Source of the DNA: Pararheinheimera marina
GTDB lineage: Bacteria > Pseudomonadota > Gammaproteobacteria > Enterobacterales > Alteromonadaceae
Length of the DNA: 64,000 bases
Direction: 5' to 3'
NCBI RefSeq assembly: GCF_042654345.1
Contig: NZ_JBHSGB010000002.1
Coordinates: 1-64,000, forward strand
The first letter of the stretch is position 1. Each line of letters starts with the position of its first letter. Below the pieces are notes generated by a model that searched no databases, was not told where the DNA came from, and saw only the letters and a list, made by a program, of their open reading frames with translations. This document shows positions 16,706-25,104 of this stretch, piece by piece. The translations under genes and the position numbers were made by a program.

Positions 16706-17575
16706 GTGGCTGTTGTGCCTAAGCTGTCACGCCCGTTTTTGTTAGCTATTGCCAGTGTGCTGGTGGCCATGATGGTGATCCAGTCCGGCGCCTCACTGGC
16801 CAAAACGTTGTTTCCGTTGGTCGGCCCTGCAGGCACCACAGCACTGCGGGTTGGTTTTGCCGCCCTGCTGCTGGTACTGATATTTAAACCCTGGCGGCAC
16901 TGGCCGGCCGGAAAACACCTGCAGGCCATCCTACTGTATGGCGTGTGCCTGGGCGGCATGAACCTGATGTTTTATCTGGCGATAGACCGTATTCCGCTCG
17001 GTATTGCAGTGGCACTGGAATTTACCGGCCCACTGGCGGTGGCGCTGCTGTCGTCCAAACGTAAGCTGGATTTGCTTTGGGTGGCGCTGGCCGTCACCGG
17101 CATTACCTGCCTGCTGCCCTGGCAAGGCGGCCAGACCGCACTGGACCCGCTCGGTGTCACGCTGGCGCTGGGTGCCGGTGCCTGCTGGGCCGGTTACATT
17201 ATTTACGGCCAGCGCAGTGGCGGTGCCATCAGTGGTGGGGCTGCTGTGGCTATTGGCATGGCAGTGGCCGCCTGTTTTCTGGTGCCTATTGGCGTGGTCA
17301 GTGCAGGCACTGCGCTGCTCGACAGTTCAGTGTTGCTATTTGGTGTGGCCGTGGCGCTAATGTCCAGCGCAATCCCCTACAGCCTGGAAATGGTGGCGCT
17401 AAAACGGCTGCCGGCCCAGAGTTTCAGTATTCTGATGAGTCTGGAACCGGCCATTGCCGCGCTGGCTGGTTTGCTGATTTTGTCCGAACAGCTCAGCCTG
17501 TTGCAGTGGGGGGCTATTGCCGCTGTGATTAGTGCGTCATTGGGCAGCAGCCTGACCCACCGTAAAACAGCTTAG
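16706..17575 (+). CDS. rhtA: RhtA-like threonine/homoserine exporter (EamA family)
   Basis: The 289-residue protein has ten membrane segments in two EamA repeats. It resembles E. coli RhtA closely along its length, for example QSGASLAK near residue 27, GGMNLMFYLAI, PLGIAVALEFTGPLAVAL, ALGAGACWAGYI and PYSLEMVALKRLP. RhtA exports threonine, homoserine and some amino acid analogues. The assigned start is GTG at 16706, with another GTG at 16715. No ATG fits. The stop overlaps the stop of the convergent beta-lactamase gene. Confidence 0.88.
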   Translation: MAVVPKLSRPFLLAIASVLVAMMVIQSGASLAKTLFPLVGPAGTTALRVGFAALLLVLIFKPWRHWPAGKHLQAILLYGVCLGGMNLMFYLAIDRIPLGIAVALEFTGPLAVALLSSKRKLDLLWVALAVTGITCLLPWQGGQTALDPLGVTLALGAGACWAGYIIYGQRSGGAISGGAAVAIGMAVAACFLVPIGVVSAGTALLDSSVLLFGVAVALMSSAIPYSLEMVALKRLPAQSFSILMSLEPAIAALAGLLILSEQLSLLQWGAIAAVISASLGSSLTHRKTA

Positions 17576-18318
17576 AACTTCACTTTAAACAAATTCAGGC
17601 TGTAGTCGATCAGCTTCAGATCAGCAATTTCGCCATGGCCAGGCACCACCACAGTCGCCTGGCCATACTGCTGGCGAATCGACTGCAGCGCCTGTGGCCA
17701 GTGCTGCAAATCGGCCTCGCCTATATAACCCAAACCCGGAAAACGTGGCGCTTTAATAGCACAGCCACCCACCAGCACCTGCGCCGCCGGCACATAAGCC
17801 ACCAGGTTATCGACGGTATGGCCTGGGCCAGGGTAATAGAGTTCAAATGGGCCGTAGGACATGCTCTGCCCAACGGCAAAACGGCCTAAAGATTGCGGCA
17901 GCGGCACGTTTTCTTTGACGGTCAGCAGCCTGGTCTGGGCTGAACTGAAAAAAGGAATATGACGCTGATACAGCTCGGCTGAACCTCCGGTTTTGTCGGC
18001 ATGGGAGTGCGTCGCCACCACACTGTGCACCGGCAACTTCAATTGTTGCTGCACCCAGTCCAGCAACACTTTGGTCGAGTCCTTGCCCCAGGCGGTGTCG
18101 ATGATCCAGATTTCGCCCTGGTAACGCGCCAACAAACCATTGGAATAAAAGCGTACGCCATTGGGAAAGCTGTACCAGGAGCGGTGCACCCATAAATCCG
18201 GGCTTAGCTGAATAACTTCCAGATCCGGGCTCAGCTGCACTGCGGCAGGTTCGGCCTGCGCCGCGTGAGTACCAGCAGTCAACAGCAAGGCAGATAAAAT
18301 AAAACCGAATAGCTTCAA
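17572..18318 (-). CDS. Subclass B1 metallo-beta-lactamase
   Basis: This is a zinc beta-lactamase of the group that hydrolyses penicillins, cephalosporins and carbapenems. A TTG start at 18318 with a GAGGG site gives 248 residues and a clean signal peptide (cleavage near THAAQA); the open frame upstream to 18393 lacks such a site. The B1 ligand set is complete: HSHAD (His116, His118, Asp120 in standard numbering), His196 in PGPGHTVDN, Cys221 and Lys224 in GGCAIK, and His263 in VPGHGE. The residue at position 233, usually Asn, appears to be Tyr (LGYIGEAD). No integron, transposase or repeat flanks it, so it looks like a resident chromosomal gene. The actual spectrum is unknown. Confidence 0.9.
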   Translation of the reverse strand: MKLFGFILSALLLTAGTHAAQAEPAAVQLSPDLEVIQLSPDLWVHRSWYSFPNGVRFYSNGLLARYQGEIWIIDTAWGKDSTKVLLDWVQQQLKLPVHSVVATHSHADKTGGSAELYQRHIPFFSSAQTRLLTVKENVPLPQSLGRFAVGQSMSYGPFELYYPGPGHTVDNLVAYVPAAQVLVGGCAIKAPRFPGLGYIGEADLQHWPQALQSIRQQYGQATVVVPGHGEIADLKLIDYSLNLFKVKF

Positions 18319-18433
18319 TTGGATACCCTCTTTGGTTGCTGGCTCTGGGCCTGCGCTAAAGTTTTTTACAGCGCCTCTGGGCAAGTAAGTCAACTTGCCT
18401 TACTCTGGCAACATTGATTGAAAGTGATCTGTT

Positions 18434-19252
18434 ATGCAGCAGCACAGCCCTTTACCTTCTTTGCTTCACCAGCCCGCCCAACTGAGCGCGGAGCAAAAAC
18501 AACAAAGCCGCAGGCATTGTGGTTTTGGCTGTATCTTTTGCGGTTGCCCAGTCTACCAGTATTTCCAGCTGGATGGGCAGGCCGACGCCCTGTTGATTTG
18601 CCCGTTGCATCAGCGCCAGTTGCAAAAAAACCTGTTAAGTCCATCCACGTTGCAGCAACGGGCCGAACGCCCGATTAACCTGGACCGCCAGCATTTACCA
18701 GGCTTTAAATACGACCCGCACCGGCGCATTCAGCTGTCGGTCGGCATGAATACCCTGTATGCCGACTTGCCAGACGCTGGCGGTGAACACCCGCTGATCT
18801 GGGTGAACGGCGAGATGTTTTTCTGCCTGCATGCCGACCGGCACTGGCTGAGTTTTTCTTTTACCTTATCAGACGCGGCGGGCCAGACGCTGCTGCAGGC
18901 CGAACAAGGCGAATTGCTGCACTACCCGCCAGACTGGGAATTCAGTTACGACGTAATGACGCTGAAAATTCGTGACGGCCAGAAAAGGCTGCTGTTTACT
19001 GCTCAGCTGTGCAACGACCGGGTGATGATCACCAAAGGCCTGTTTCTGGATGAACACAAAGACGGTTTTGCGGTCGAAGGCAACCGGGTGATCGCCATGC
19101 TGGACGGCCAAAAAGGCGGTGAATATATGCAGCGGCTGGAACCGGGCCGCTACCAGGGTGGCTGGGCTTTGTTTAATAAAGTGCGGCACCCGGAGCTTGT
19201 GATGCCGGGAAGCTTTGCGTTTATTTGCGCGACCAAACGCAAAAGCCTGTAA
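18434..19252 (+). CDS. Hypothetical protein with degenerate HNH-like N-terminus
   Basis: The 272-residue protein has a Cys-rich start (CGFGCIFCGCPVYQY, residues about 29-43, then LLICPLHQRQLQ). This resembles the zinc-finger part of a small HNH endonuclease group, but the central His residues of that motif are replaced (YQYFQLDG). The remaining 190 residues are mostly beta-strand and not recognised; GRYQGGWALFNKVRH stands out near the end. No strong ribosome-binding site precedes the ATG at 18434. It could be a structural derivative of an HNH protein without nuclease activity. Confidence 0.6.
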   Translation: MQQHSPLPSLLHQPAQLSAEQKQQSRRHCGFGCIFCGCPVYQYFQLDGQADALLICPLHQRQLQKNLLSPSTLQQRAERPINLDRQHLPGFKYDPHRRIQLSVGMNTLYADLPDAGGEHPLIWVNGEMFFCLHADRHWLSFSFTLSDAAGQTLLQAEQGELLHYPPDWEFSYDVMTLKIRDGQKRLLFTAQLCNDRVMITKGLFLDEHKDGFAVEGNRVIAMLDGQKGGEYMQRLEPGRYQGGWALFNKVRHPELVMPGSFAFICATKRKSL

Positions 19253-19275
19253 TGGCTGGATAAGGAGTAGGTGCG

Positions 19276-20925
19276 ATGAAATTTCAGTTCTGGTTGAGCC
19301 TGGTAGCAGCGGTGAGCATGACTGCCTGTGGCGGGGGTGGCGGCTCTTCTGGCGCGAGCACAGGCGGCAGCAGCACAGGCGGCACCGGCAGTGGCAGCGC
19401 TACCGCACCAGTCTGGACAGCTGGCGTTTACAACAGCGAAAGCCAATACAAAGATTATTGCGCCAACCCACGCAGCGGCGCAGACCCTTACAACAGCAAC
19501 CAGCCCTACCCGGACAAAGCCGGTTCCGCCATGCATGAAAAAATGTGGTTACGCTCCTGGAGCAACCGCACCTACCTATGGTACCGCGAGCTGCCCGACC
19601 GCGACCCGGCCAGCTATACAGTAGCCGCCTATTTTGCTCAGCTGAAAACGGAGCAAAGCACAGCGTCTTCTGCCGCCAAAGATCAGTTTCATTTCACTCA
19701 GGACACCGCCAGCTACAACCAGCAAACCCAATCCGGCGTCAGCTCTGGCTATGGCATTGAATGGTCGGTGCAGTCCACCACGGTGCCGCGCTGGTTTCAG
19801 GTGGCCTACACAGAACCGAATTCACCGGCCAGCAATGCCATGGTGAAACGGGGCGATATTATTCTGGAAATTGATGGGGTGGATTTTATCAACGACCCCA
19901 GCCAGGCCGGGGTAAACACCCTGAACGCCGGCTTGTTTCCGGCAGCCTCTGGCGAACGGCACCAGTTCAAATTCCGCCGCACGGACGGCACTGAATACAG
20001 CCTGACGCTGACCGCTGCCAATGTGGCCAGCAGCCCGGTGCAAAATGTCAAAGTGCTGAACACCAGTGCAGGCAAACTGGGCTATATGCAATTTAATTCC
20101 TTTATCACGCCAGCTCAGCCTCAGCTAATTAGCGCGGTGCAGCAATTCCGTGATCAGGCGGTCAGCAACCTGGTGATCGACTTACGCTACAACGGAGGCG
20201 GTTTGTTGGCGCTGTCCAGTCAGCTGGGTTATATGCTGACGGGCCCGAACATTATTCAAAACCGCTACTTTGAAAAGATGCAGTTTAATGACAAGTACCC
20301 CAACACCAACCCGGTGACCGGTGCCAGCCTGGCGGCTACACCCTTTTACAGCAAACAAATTAATTACGAGCAGAACACCCTGACCAGCACCAGCTTACCG
20401 AACCTGAACTTAAGCCGGATTTTTGTGCTGGCCACCGGCAATACCTGTTCCGCCAGCGAAGCGCTGATTAACGGCTTGCGTGGTGTGGATGCAGAAGTGA
20501 TCCTGATTGGCGACCGCACCTGTGGCAAGCCCTATGGGTTTTATCCGGAAGATAACTGCGGTACCACCTATTTCACCATTCAGTTCAGTGGCATTAACGC
20601 CAAAGGCTTTGGCGACTATGCCGATGGCTTTGTGCCCACCCCGGCACCGCAATTTGACGACCAGGTGAAAGGCTGCGCCGTAGCTGACGACTTCAGCCAT
20701 GCGCTGGGCGACCCGGCCGAAGCGTTGCTGGCCAGCGCAGTAGAGTATGCACAAAGTGGCAGCTGCCCTGTCAGCGCCAGTAGCAGCACGGACAACCCAA
20801 GCCTCCGCAGTGACAGCCGCAGTGCGGTACCTGCCTTACTGAGCACACCGGCAGTACGCAACCCGAACGACAGGGTGCTGAACCAAAGCATTCGCAGCCC
20901 TATTCACGAACAGGAACAACCATGA
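19276..20925 (+). CDS. S41-family (C-terminal processing) peptidase lipoprotein
   Basis: The 549-residue protein has a lipobox signal peptide (SMTACG, Cys18) and a Gly/Ser-rich linker. A PDZ-like domain follows (residues about 150-240, KRGDIILEIDGVDF), then the S41 catalytic domain with Ser392 (CSASEAL) and the Lys of RTCGKPYG about 25 residues later. It is expected at the periplasmic face of a membrane, cleaving exposed C-termini. Several Cys pairs suggest disulfides. AAGGAG precedes the ATG at 19276. It overlaps the next gene by 4 bp. Confidence 0.9.
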   Translation: MKFQFWLSLVAAVSMTACGGGGGSSGASTGGSSTGGTGSGSATAPVWTAGVYNSESQYKDYCANPRSGADPYNSNQPYPDKAGSAMHEKMWLRSWSNRTYLWYRELPDRDPASYTVAAYFAQLKTEQSTASSAAKDQFHFTQDTASYNQQTQSGVSSGYGIEWSVQSTTVPRWFQVAYTEPNSPASNAMVKRGDIILEIDGVDFINDPSQAGVNTLNAGLFPAASGERHQFKFRRTDGTEYSLTLTAANVASSPVQNVKVLNTSAGKLGYMQFNSFITPAQPQLISAVQQFRDQAVSNLVIDLRYNGGGLLALSSQLGYMLTGPNIIQNRYFEKMQFNDKYPNTNPVTGASLAATPFYSKQINYEQNTLTSTSLPNLNLSRIFVLATGNTCSASEALINGLRGVDAEVILIGDRTCGKPYGFYPEDNCGTTYFTIQFSGINAKGFGDYADGFVPTPAPQFDDQVKGCAVADDFSHALGDPAEALLASAVEYAQSGSCPVSASSSTDNPSLRSDSRSAVPALLSTPAVRNPNDRVLNQSIRSPIHEQEQP

Positions 20926-21314
20926 GACTAAGCCTATCTGTCGCCGCACTGTTACTGAGCGCTTGCCAGCACCAGGTGCAGGCCGAACAACAAGCCGCGG
21001 TGCTGCTGGAAACCTCAGCTCAGGTACGGCAGGAAATTCAGCAGGCGATACAACAAGCCATTGGCGGTGATCCAGTGAAGCTGGCCGACAATGTGTTTTT
21101 ATTTGAATCAGAGATTTGGATTGAAAACGCCGTATTGCGCGATGAAAAAGGCCGGCCTTTGGACGGCCGCATCCAAAACGCAGCCAACCTGTTTCAACTG
21201 AAGCTGGAGAATGGCCGCTGTGTGCTGCGCCACAATAAATCCAACCAGAACTTTGAGCTGCAAAGCGCCCACTGCGTCGCCGAAAAACAGCGTTACCCCG
21301 AGACCACTCAATAA
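20922..21314 (+). CDS. Small secreted protein coupled to the S41 peptidase
   Basis: The 130-residue protein has a signal peptide with a possible lipobox (LLLSACQ, Cys15). A helical Gln/Glu-rich stretch and a beta-rich C-terminal half with two Cys (RCVLRH, SAHCVA) follow. The family is not recognised. The 4-bp ATGA overlap with the S41 peptidase implies joint production; an inhibitor, chaperone or substrate of the protease are all possible. A strong terminator follows at 21336. Confidence 0.7.
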   Translation: MRLSLSVAALLLSACQHQVQAEQQAAVLLETSAQVRQEIQQAIQQAIGGDPVKLADNVFLFESEIWIENAVLRDEKGRPLDGRIQNAANLFQLKLENGRCVLRHNKSNQNFELQSAHCVAEKQRYPETTQ

Positions 21315-21335
21315 GGCGCTGAAGTGCATAAGATA

Positions 21336-21366
21336 AGGCCAGCTTAAACGCTGGCCTCCGTTTTTT
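21336..21366 (+). terminator. Intrinsic terminator of the S41 unit
   Basis: AGGCCAGC / GCTGGCCT (8 bp, 6-nt loop) is followed by CCG and six T. It lies 22 bp past the small secreted protein gene. Confidence 0.8.
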
Positions 21367-21408
21367 GGCTGTTATGGCGCAGTTACTACAAACTGCGCCA
21401 TAACAGCC
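21367..21408. repeat. Perfect 18-bp inverted repeat upstream of the Fic-like gene
   Basis: The arm 21367-21384 is the exact reverse complement of 21391-21408, with a 6-nt centre. Each arm contains the decamer TGGCGCAGTT. With the next element, the decamer occurs four times in 70 bp. It could be an operator for the HTH-containing Fic-like protein that follows, or a palindromic mobile repeat. Confidence 0.75.
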
Positions 21409-21416
21409 AGAATAAT

Positions 21417-21441
21417 TGGCGCAGTTTAATAAACTGCGCCA
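21417..21441. repeat. Second inverted repeat with the same half-site
   Basis: TGGCGCAGTTT (21417-21427), a 3-nt centre and AAACTGCGCCA (21431-21441) form a perfect 11-bp inverted repeat. It uses the same half-site as the repeat just upstream and ends 3 bp before the first candidate ATG of the Fic-like gene. Confidence 0.75.
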
Positions 21442-21443
21442 CA

Positions 21444-22835
21444 ATGATGCCATCTTTCAAACGAAACGGTGCCATTATTGTCATGTTGAATGACCAGTAC
21501 AGGCTGCTTGAAAGCGTCCGGCTTGCCTCTGAGGGACTCACTCTCACCCAGTTGCTTGACCAGCATCCAACGATGGCCAGACGTACAGTACAACGTCAAA
21601 TTGCCCGCCTGATTGAGGAAGGTCAAATACGGGCGACTGGCGAAGGGCGCGCCAGACGTTACCTTTTCCGCACTGTGACTCAACCAGGACCGGCTACAGA
21701 CCACTTTCCGGCCTTTATCCCTTTATCAGCAGACAGCAAGGATATTCTGGCCTATATCGATCAGCCCACCGAAGCCCGTAAACCTGTCGGCTATCAACCG
21801 GACTTTCTAGAGGCTTACCAACCTAACCAGAGCTGGTATTTGTCCGCTCCACTTCGCCGCCAGCTGCACAGCCTTGGGAAGACGGCTAACCAACAGCAAC
21901 CTGCAGGTACATACAGCCGCGCCATCCTGAACCGACTATTAATCGATCTGTCCTGGGCATCCAGCCACCTCGAAGGTAATACCTACTCCAGGCTTGATAC
22001 GCTTGAGCTGATTACCCATGGCAAAGCAGCCACAGGTAAAGCCGCACTTGAAACTCAGATGATCCTGAATCACAAAGCCGCGATTGAATTGCTGGTCGAC
22101 AATATTGATAGCCTGGAGCTGAACCGCTATAGCTTGCTGAATCTGCACAGTGCTTTAGCTGAAAACCTGTTGCCAAACCCTGCAGACGAAGGCCGTGTTC
22201 GCTTACATGCCGTGGATATTGGCAAAAGTGTGTATCGGCCTTTATCAACGCCACAGCAGTTAGATGCAGAGCTGGACTTGTTACTGCATAAAGCCAATCA
22301 AATTTTGGACCCGTTTGAACAGTCCTTTTTTATGATGGTGCACCTGCCCTATTTACAACCATTTGCAGACATCAATAAGCGCACCTCGCGCCTCGCCGCA
22401 AATTTACCGCTGTTTCGCGCTAACTTATGCCCGCTGACGTTTTTGGATGTGCCTGAACAGGCCTACAGCCGTGCCACTTTAGGCGTGTACGAAATGGCCA
22501 GGGTTGAGTTGCTGCGTGACCTGTATCTGTGGGCCTATGAACGTTCGACTCAGGAATATCTGGCTATCCGGCAGGATCTGGTGGAACCAGACCCATTGCG
22601 GTTAGCCTGGCGTAGCCTTTTAAAACAAACTATCTACCAGGTGGTCTGCAATCCGGCCACCGAACCGCTGGACATCATCCGGCAGCAGGTGAGCCTTCAG
22701 GTACCTGCTGCTGAACGTCATGCGGTTCAGGCTCTCATAGTTGAGGAGCTACGCCGGTTGCATGAAGGGGTATTGGCCCGTTATGGCTTACGGCCTTCAG
22801 AGTATCAGCGTTGGAAGACTGCCCAGACCCGTTGA
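21444..22835 (+). CDS. Fic-like protein with winged-helix N-terminus and altered Fic motif
   Basis: The 463-residue protein has a winged-helix segment (residues about 18-76, with LTQLLDQHPTMARRTVQRQIARL) and then a Fic fold. A class II inhibitory helix motif is present (SSHLEGN near residue 174). The catalytic loop reads QPFADINKRTSR near residue 309, where active Fic enzymes have HPFxDGNGR, so the catalytic His is Gln and a Gly is Ile. AMPylation activity is therefore doubtful; it may act as a DNA-binding sensor. The start is ATG 21444 or ATG 21483; neither has a strong ribosome-binding site. The inverted repeats immediately upstream suggest autoregulation. Confidence 0.8.
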   Translation: MMPSFKRNGAIIVMLNDQYRLLESVRLASEGLTLTQLLDQHPTMARRTVQRQIARLIEEGQIRATGEGRARRYLFRTVTQPGPATDHFPAFIPLSADSKDILAYIDQPTEARKPVGYQPDFLEAYQPNQSWYLSAPLRRQLHSLGKTANQQQPAGTYSRAILNRLLIDLSWASSHLEGNTYSRLDTLELITHGKAATGKAALETQMILNHKAAIELLVDNIDSLELNRYSLLNLHSALAENLLPNPADEGRVRLHAVDIGKSVYRPLSTPQQLDAELDLLLHKANQILDPFEQSFFMMVHLPYLQPFADINKRTSRLAANLPLFRANLCPLTFLDVPEQAYSRATLGVYEMARVELLRDLYLWAYERSTQEYLAIRQDLVEPDPLRLAWRSLLKQTIYQVVCNPATEPLDIIRQQVSLQVPAAERHAVQALIVEELRRLHEGVLARYGLRPSEYQRWKTAQTR

Positions 22836-22888
22836 CAGGACATTCAGGCTTAAGTCTTTCAGACAGCCAGCTTTCTGGCGCAAGTCTG

Positions 22889-23338
22889 TTATTTCACTCT
22901 ATGCCAGGTCTGGCTGCGGCCTAACAGCGAAAAGCCCAGATAACCCCGCACATTTAGCTGGTCGGCATTCGCCAGGCTCAGGGTGCAGCTGTATAACTTG
23001 CCATTTTTCGGGTCCAGAATATCACCGTCGCTGTAGTCATCGCCGTCTTTGCTCAGGCCTTTAATAATCACCAGGCCCAGCACCGGCTGGTCTTTGTCAG
23101 CACCTTCACATTCATTGCACAGAGCCGCCTTCTTGGCCGGGTCGAAAATCTCCACTACCTTGCCGTACAGCTTGCCATTGTCTTGATAAATTTCGACCAC
23201 AGATTTCGGCTGACCGGTTTCATCATCAATGGTTTTCCACTGACCAGTGACAGTGGCCGAAGCGGCAGGCTGATTGGCCTGCACAGAACCCATGGCCACC
23301 AGGGCCAGCGCAAACAAAGACACACAGATTTTTTTCAT
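22889..23338 (-). CDS. DUF2147 secreted protein
   Basis: The 149-residue protein has a signal peptide (MKKICVSLFALALVAMGSVQA). The DUF2147 fold follows: VTGQWKTIDDETGQPKSVVEIYQDNGKLYGKV, then CNEC, GLVIIKGLSKDGDDYSDGDILDPKNGKLYSC, ending GRSQTWHRVK. The family has a small beta-barrel-like domain of unknown role, found in the periplasm. The ATG at 23338 is chosen because the longer frame to 23428 precedes the signal peptide. It stands alone. Confidence 0.88.
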   Translation of the reverse strand: MKKICVSLFALALVAMGSVQANQPAASATVTGQWKTIDDETGQPKSVVEIYQDNGKLYGKVVEIFDPAKKAALCNECEGADKDQPVLGLVIIKGLSKDGDDYSDGDILDPKNGKLYSCTLSLANADQLNVRGYLGFSLLGRSQTWHRVK

Positions 23339-23496
23339 AAAAGGCCACTTCAAAAGAAAAGACAGGCAGACCAGGGATGCAGGCCTGATTCGGCGCGAAT
23401 CATCCCTTAGGAGGAAAGGCAGAGTCAAGTTGTCACACAGCTAACCCGACGTTCTCTTCAGATCTGGCGACTCTTTGAGTTCGAAGCACCCTAATT

Positions 23497-24003
23497 TCAG
23501 GGAATATTGACATACTCCAGCACCCAGCCGTCACCCAGAGTTTTGCTATAAAACAAAGGCTGGGTCAGGTCCTGCTCTGTAGCGTCGTGCAGCTCAGGCT
23601 TGTATTCAGTGTGTTGTGCAGGCTGATAACTAAAGCCCAGATGGCTGCCCCCCGCCCCACGCCATTCGGACCACTGCAATAAGAATAAGGAACAGCCGCC
23701 CTGAGGAGCCACAGGTAACGCCAGCTCTGTTTTGCCCAGTTTGCGTAATACCCTTTTTAGGGTGTCCACCTCTGGCTGAATTTCAGCCGGATAAGACGCG
23801 GGGAAATCCACCTCAAAAGTAAGGTAGGTGCCAGGGTTTCTGGCACGATAAGCACAAGCTGCCTGCGCTAGTTGACGAAACTCAGTCTGATGCTGTTGGT
23901 AATAATGACTCAGTTCAGTCAGGTCTTTCCGGGAGTCGTATTTATCTGTATTCCAGTATGCAATGGCAAAAACCGCGACCATTGCAGCAATCAACCAATT
24001 CAT
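23497..24003 (-). CDS. Hypothetical membrane-anchored protein, copy B of a tandem pair
   Basis: The 168-residue protein has an N-terminal membrane or signal segment (residues 2-16). It shares a layout with the upstream neighbour: a helical YYQQHQTEFRQLAQAAC segment, a hydrophobic FLLQW strand, a PELHD motif and a C-terminal GDGWVLEYVN ending. The family is not recognised. The ATG at 24003 fits the anchor; the longer frame to 24054 overlaps the neighbour's 3' end. The genes are only 25 bp apart and probably one transcript. Confidence 0.65.
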   Translation of the reverse strand: MNWLIAAMVAVFAIAYWNTDKYDSRKDLTELSHYYQQHQTEFRQLAQAACAYRARNPGTYLTFEVDFPASYPAEIQPEVDTLKRVLRKLGKTELALPVAPQGGCSLFLLQWSEWRGAGGSHLGFSYQPAQHTEYKPELHDATEQDLTQPLFYSKTLGDGWVLEYVNIP

Positions 24004-24028
24004 CTGGCATCCATGTGCTAAAGCGCGG

Positions 24029-24538
24029 CTAAGGGCTGTAGTCATATTGCACATACCAACCGTCAGCCAATGGCTTAGTGAAATACACGGGTTCTTGTGG
24101 ATTGTGTTTATCCAGGTCGTGCAGCTCTGGAATATAGTCAGCCAAGCGGGACGGGTTGTAGCTGTAACTCATTTCAACACTGTCGCCGGCAAACACAAAA
24201 CCCCATTGCAGCAACAGCAGCGAGGAGCCGCCGTCAGCACCCTGTAGCAATATCAGGCTCCCGCCCCCTATTTGCCTGATCAAGCGGTCAATTTTTGCGA
24301 AGTCTGCAGCCAAAGGCATCGGGTACTCAGGCGCAGTCCCTGGCTTATACACCTCATGACGGGTATTCATTTGTTTTTGCACAGCACAGGCCAGAGTCGT
24401 CAGTTGCTGAAACTCAGCCCGATGCTGGAAAAAATGCGGAGTCAGCTCCGGAACACCTGATCTTTCAGCCGCAGCTTGGCTGCATTGGTACAGCACAAAA
24501 AGCCCGCAGAAACTTAAAAAAGAGAAGAGTAGTTTCAT
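24029..24538 (-). CDS. Hypothetical secreted protein, copy A of a tandem pair
   Basis: The 169-residue protein starts with a signal peptide that may carry a lipobox-like Cys (VLYQCSQ). It matches the downstream neighbour in order: FFQHRAEFQQLTTLAC, LLLLQW, IPELHDLDK, and a C-terminal DGWYVQYDY. AGAGGT precedes the ATG at 24538; the frame to 24598 lacks a good site. The function is unknown. The two genes look like a tandem duplication with strong divergence. Confidence 0.65.
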   Translation of the reverse strand: MKLLFSFLSFCGLFVLYQCSQAAAERSGVPELTPHFFQHRAEFQQLTTLACAVQKQMNTRHEVYKPGTAPEYPMPLAADFAKIDRLIRQIGGGSLILLQGADGGSSLLLLQWGFVFAGDSVEMSYSYNPSRLADYIPELHDLDKHNPQEPVYFTKPLADGWYVQYDYSP

Positions 24539-24679
24539 CCTTGACCTCTGTAAGTTCCGGCGGCCTCCCTTAAGGCTCACAGCCAGAAAACTGAACACTA
24601 TCAGTCAGCTATCTAAACAAAGACCAGAATTACGTGATTTCCCCTTAGTGTCAACAGACCTTAAACGAAGAGATTAGTA

Positions 24680-25099
24680 TCAGGCTAACTGCCTGCCGCG
24701 TTGATGCAGCTGCATCGCCAGTTCGTCGGCCTGTACTTGTTCCTGGCGTTGCTGTTTTTCCTGCTGCACCAGCTCACGCCGCTCGATCAGGCATTCAATG
24801 CCTTTGCTGAAGGCGGCCTGTTTGCGGCAAACCTGCTGCTGTTGCTGCAGTTCCTGCTGGCTTTGTTGCACTTTGTCCTGCTGCTGTTGTTGCATGTCCC
24901 ACAGCACATTTTGCATCGATGCCAGGTTTTGCAGGCCCAAGGCGGACTTCATCTGGTAACTGCGTTCCAGTTGCTGAATATGGCCGCTTAGCAGCTGCAA
25001 ACGGTGTTCTTCCAGCTGGCTATGCTGCGCCAACTGGTTTTGCCGTTCGGCCATTTGCAGCAGGTTTTGCTGCTGTAACTGCAGATACTGCTTTAACAT
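24680..25099 (-). CDS. fliJ: Lateral flagellar FliJ-like export chaperone
   Basis: FliJ is the coiled-coil stalk of the flagellar export ATPase and also cycles chaperones. This 139-residue protein is almost entirely helical and Gln-rich, lies directly behind fliI (5 bp), and has the expected size. It is the last gene of the motY-lafK-fliEFGHIJ unit, the normal place of FliJ. FliJ sequences diverge strongly, so the call relies on fold, length and position. Confidence 0.82.
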   Translation of the reverse strand: MLKQYLQLQQQNLLQMAERQNQLAQHSQLEEHRLQLLSGHIQQLERSYQMKSALGLQNLASMQNVLWDMQQQQQDKVQQSQQELQQQQQVCRKQAAFSKGIECLIERRELVQQEKQQRQEQVQADELAMQLHQRGRQLA

Positions 25100-25104
25100 G
25101 TGGT

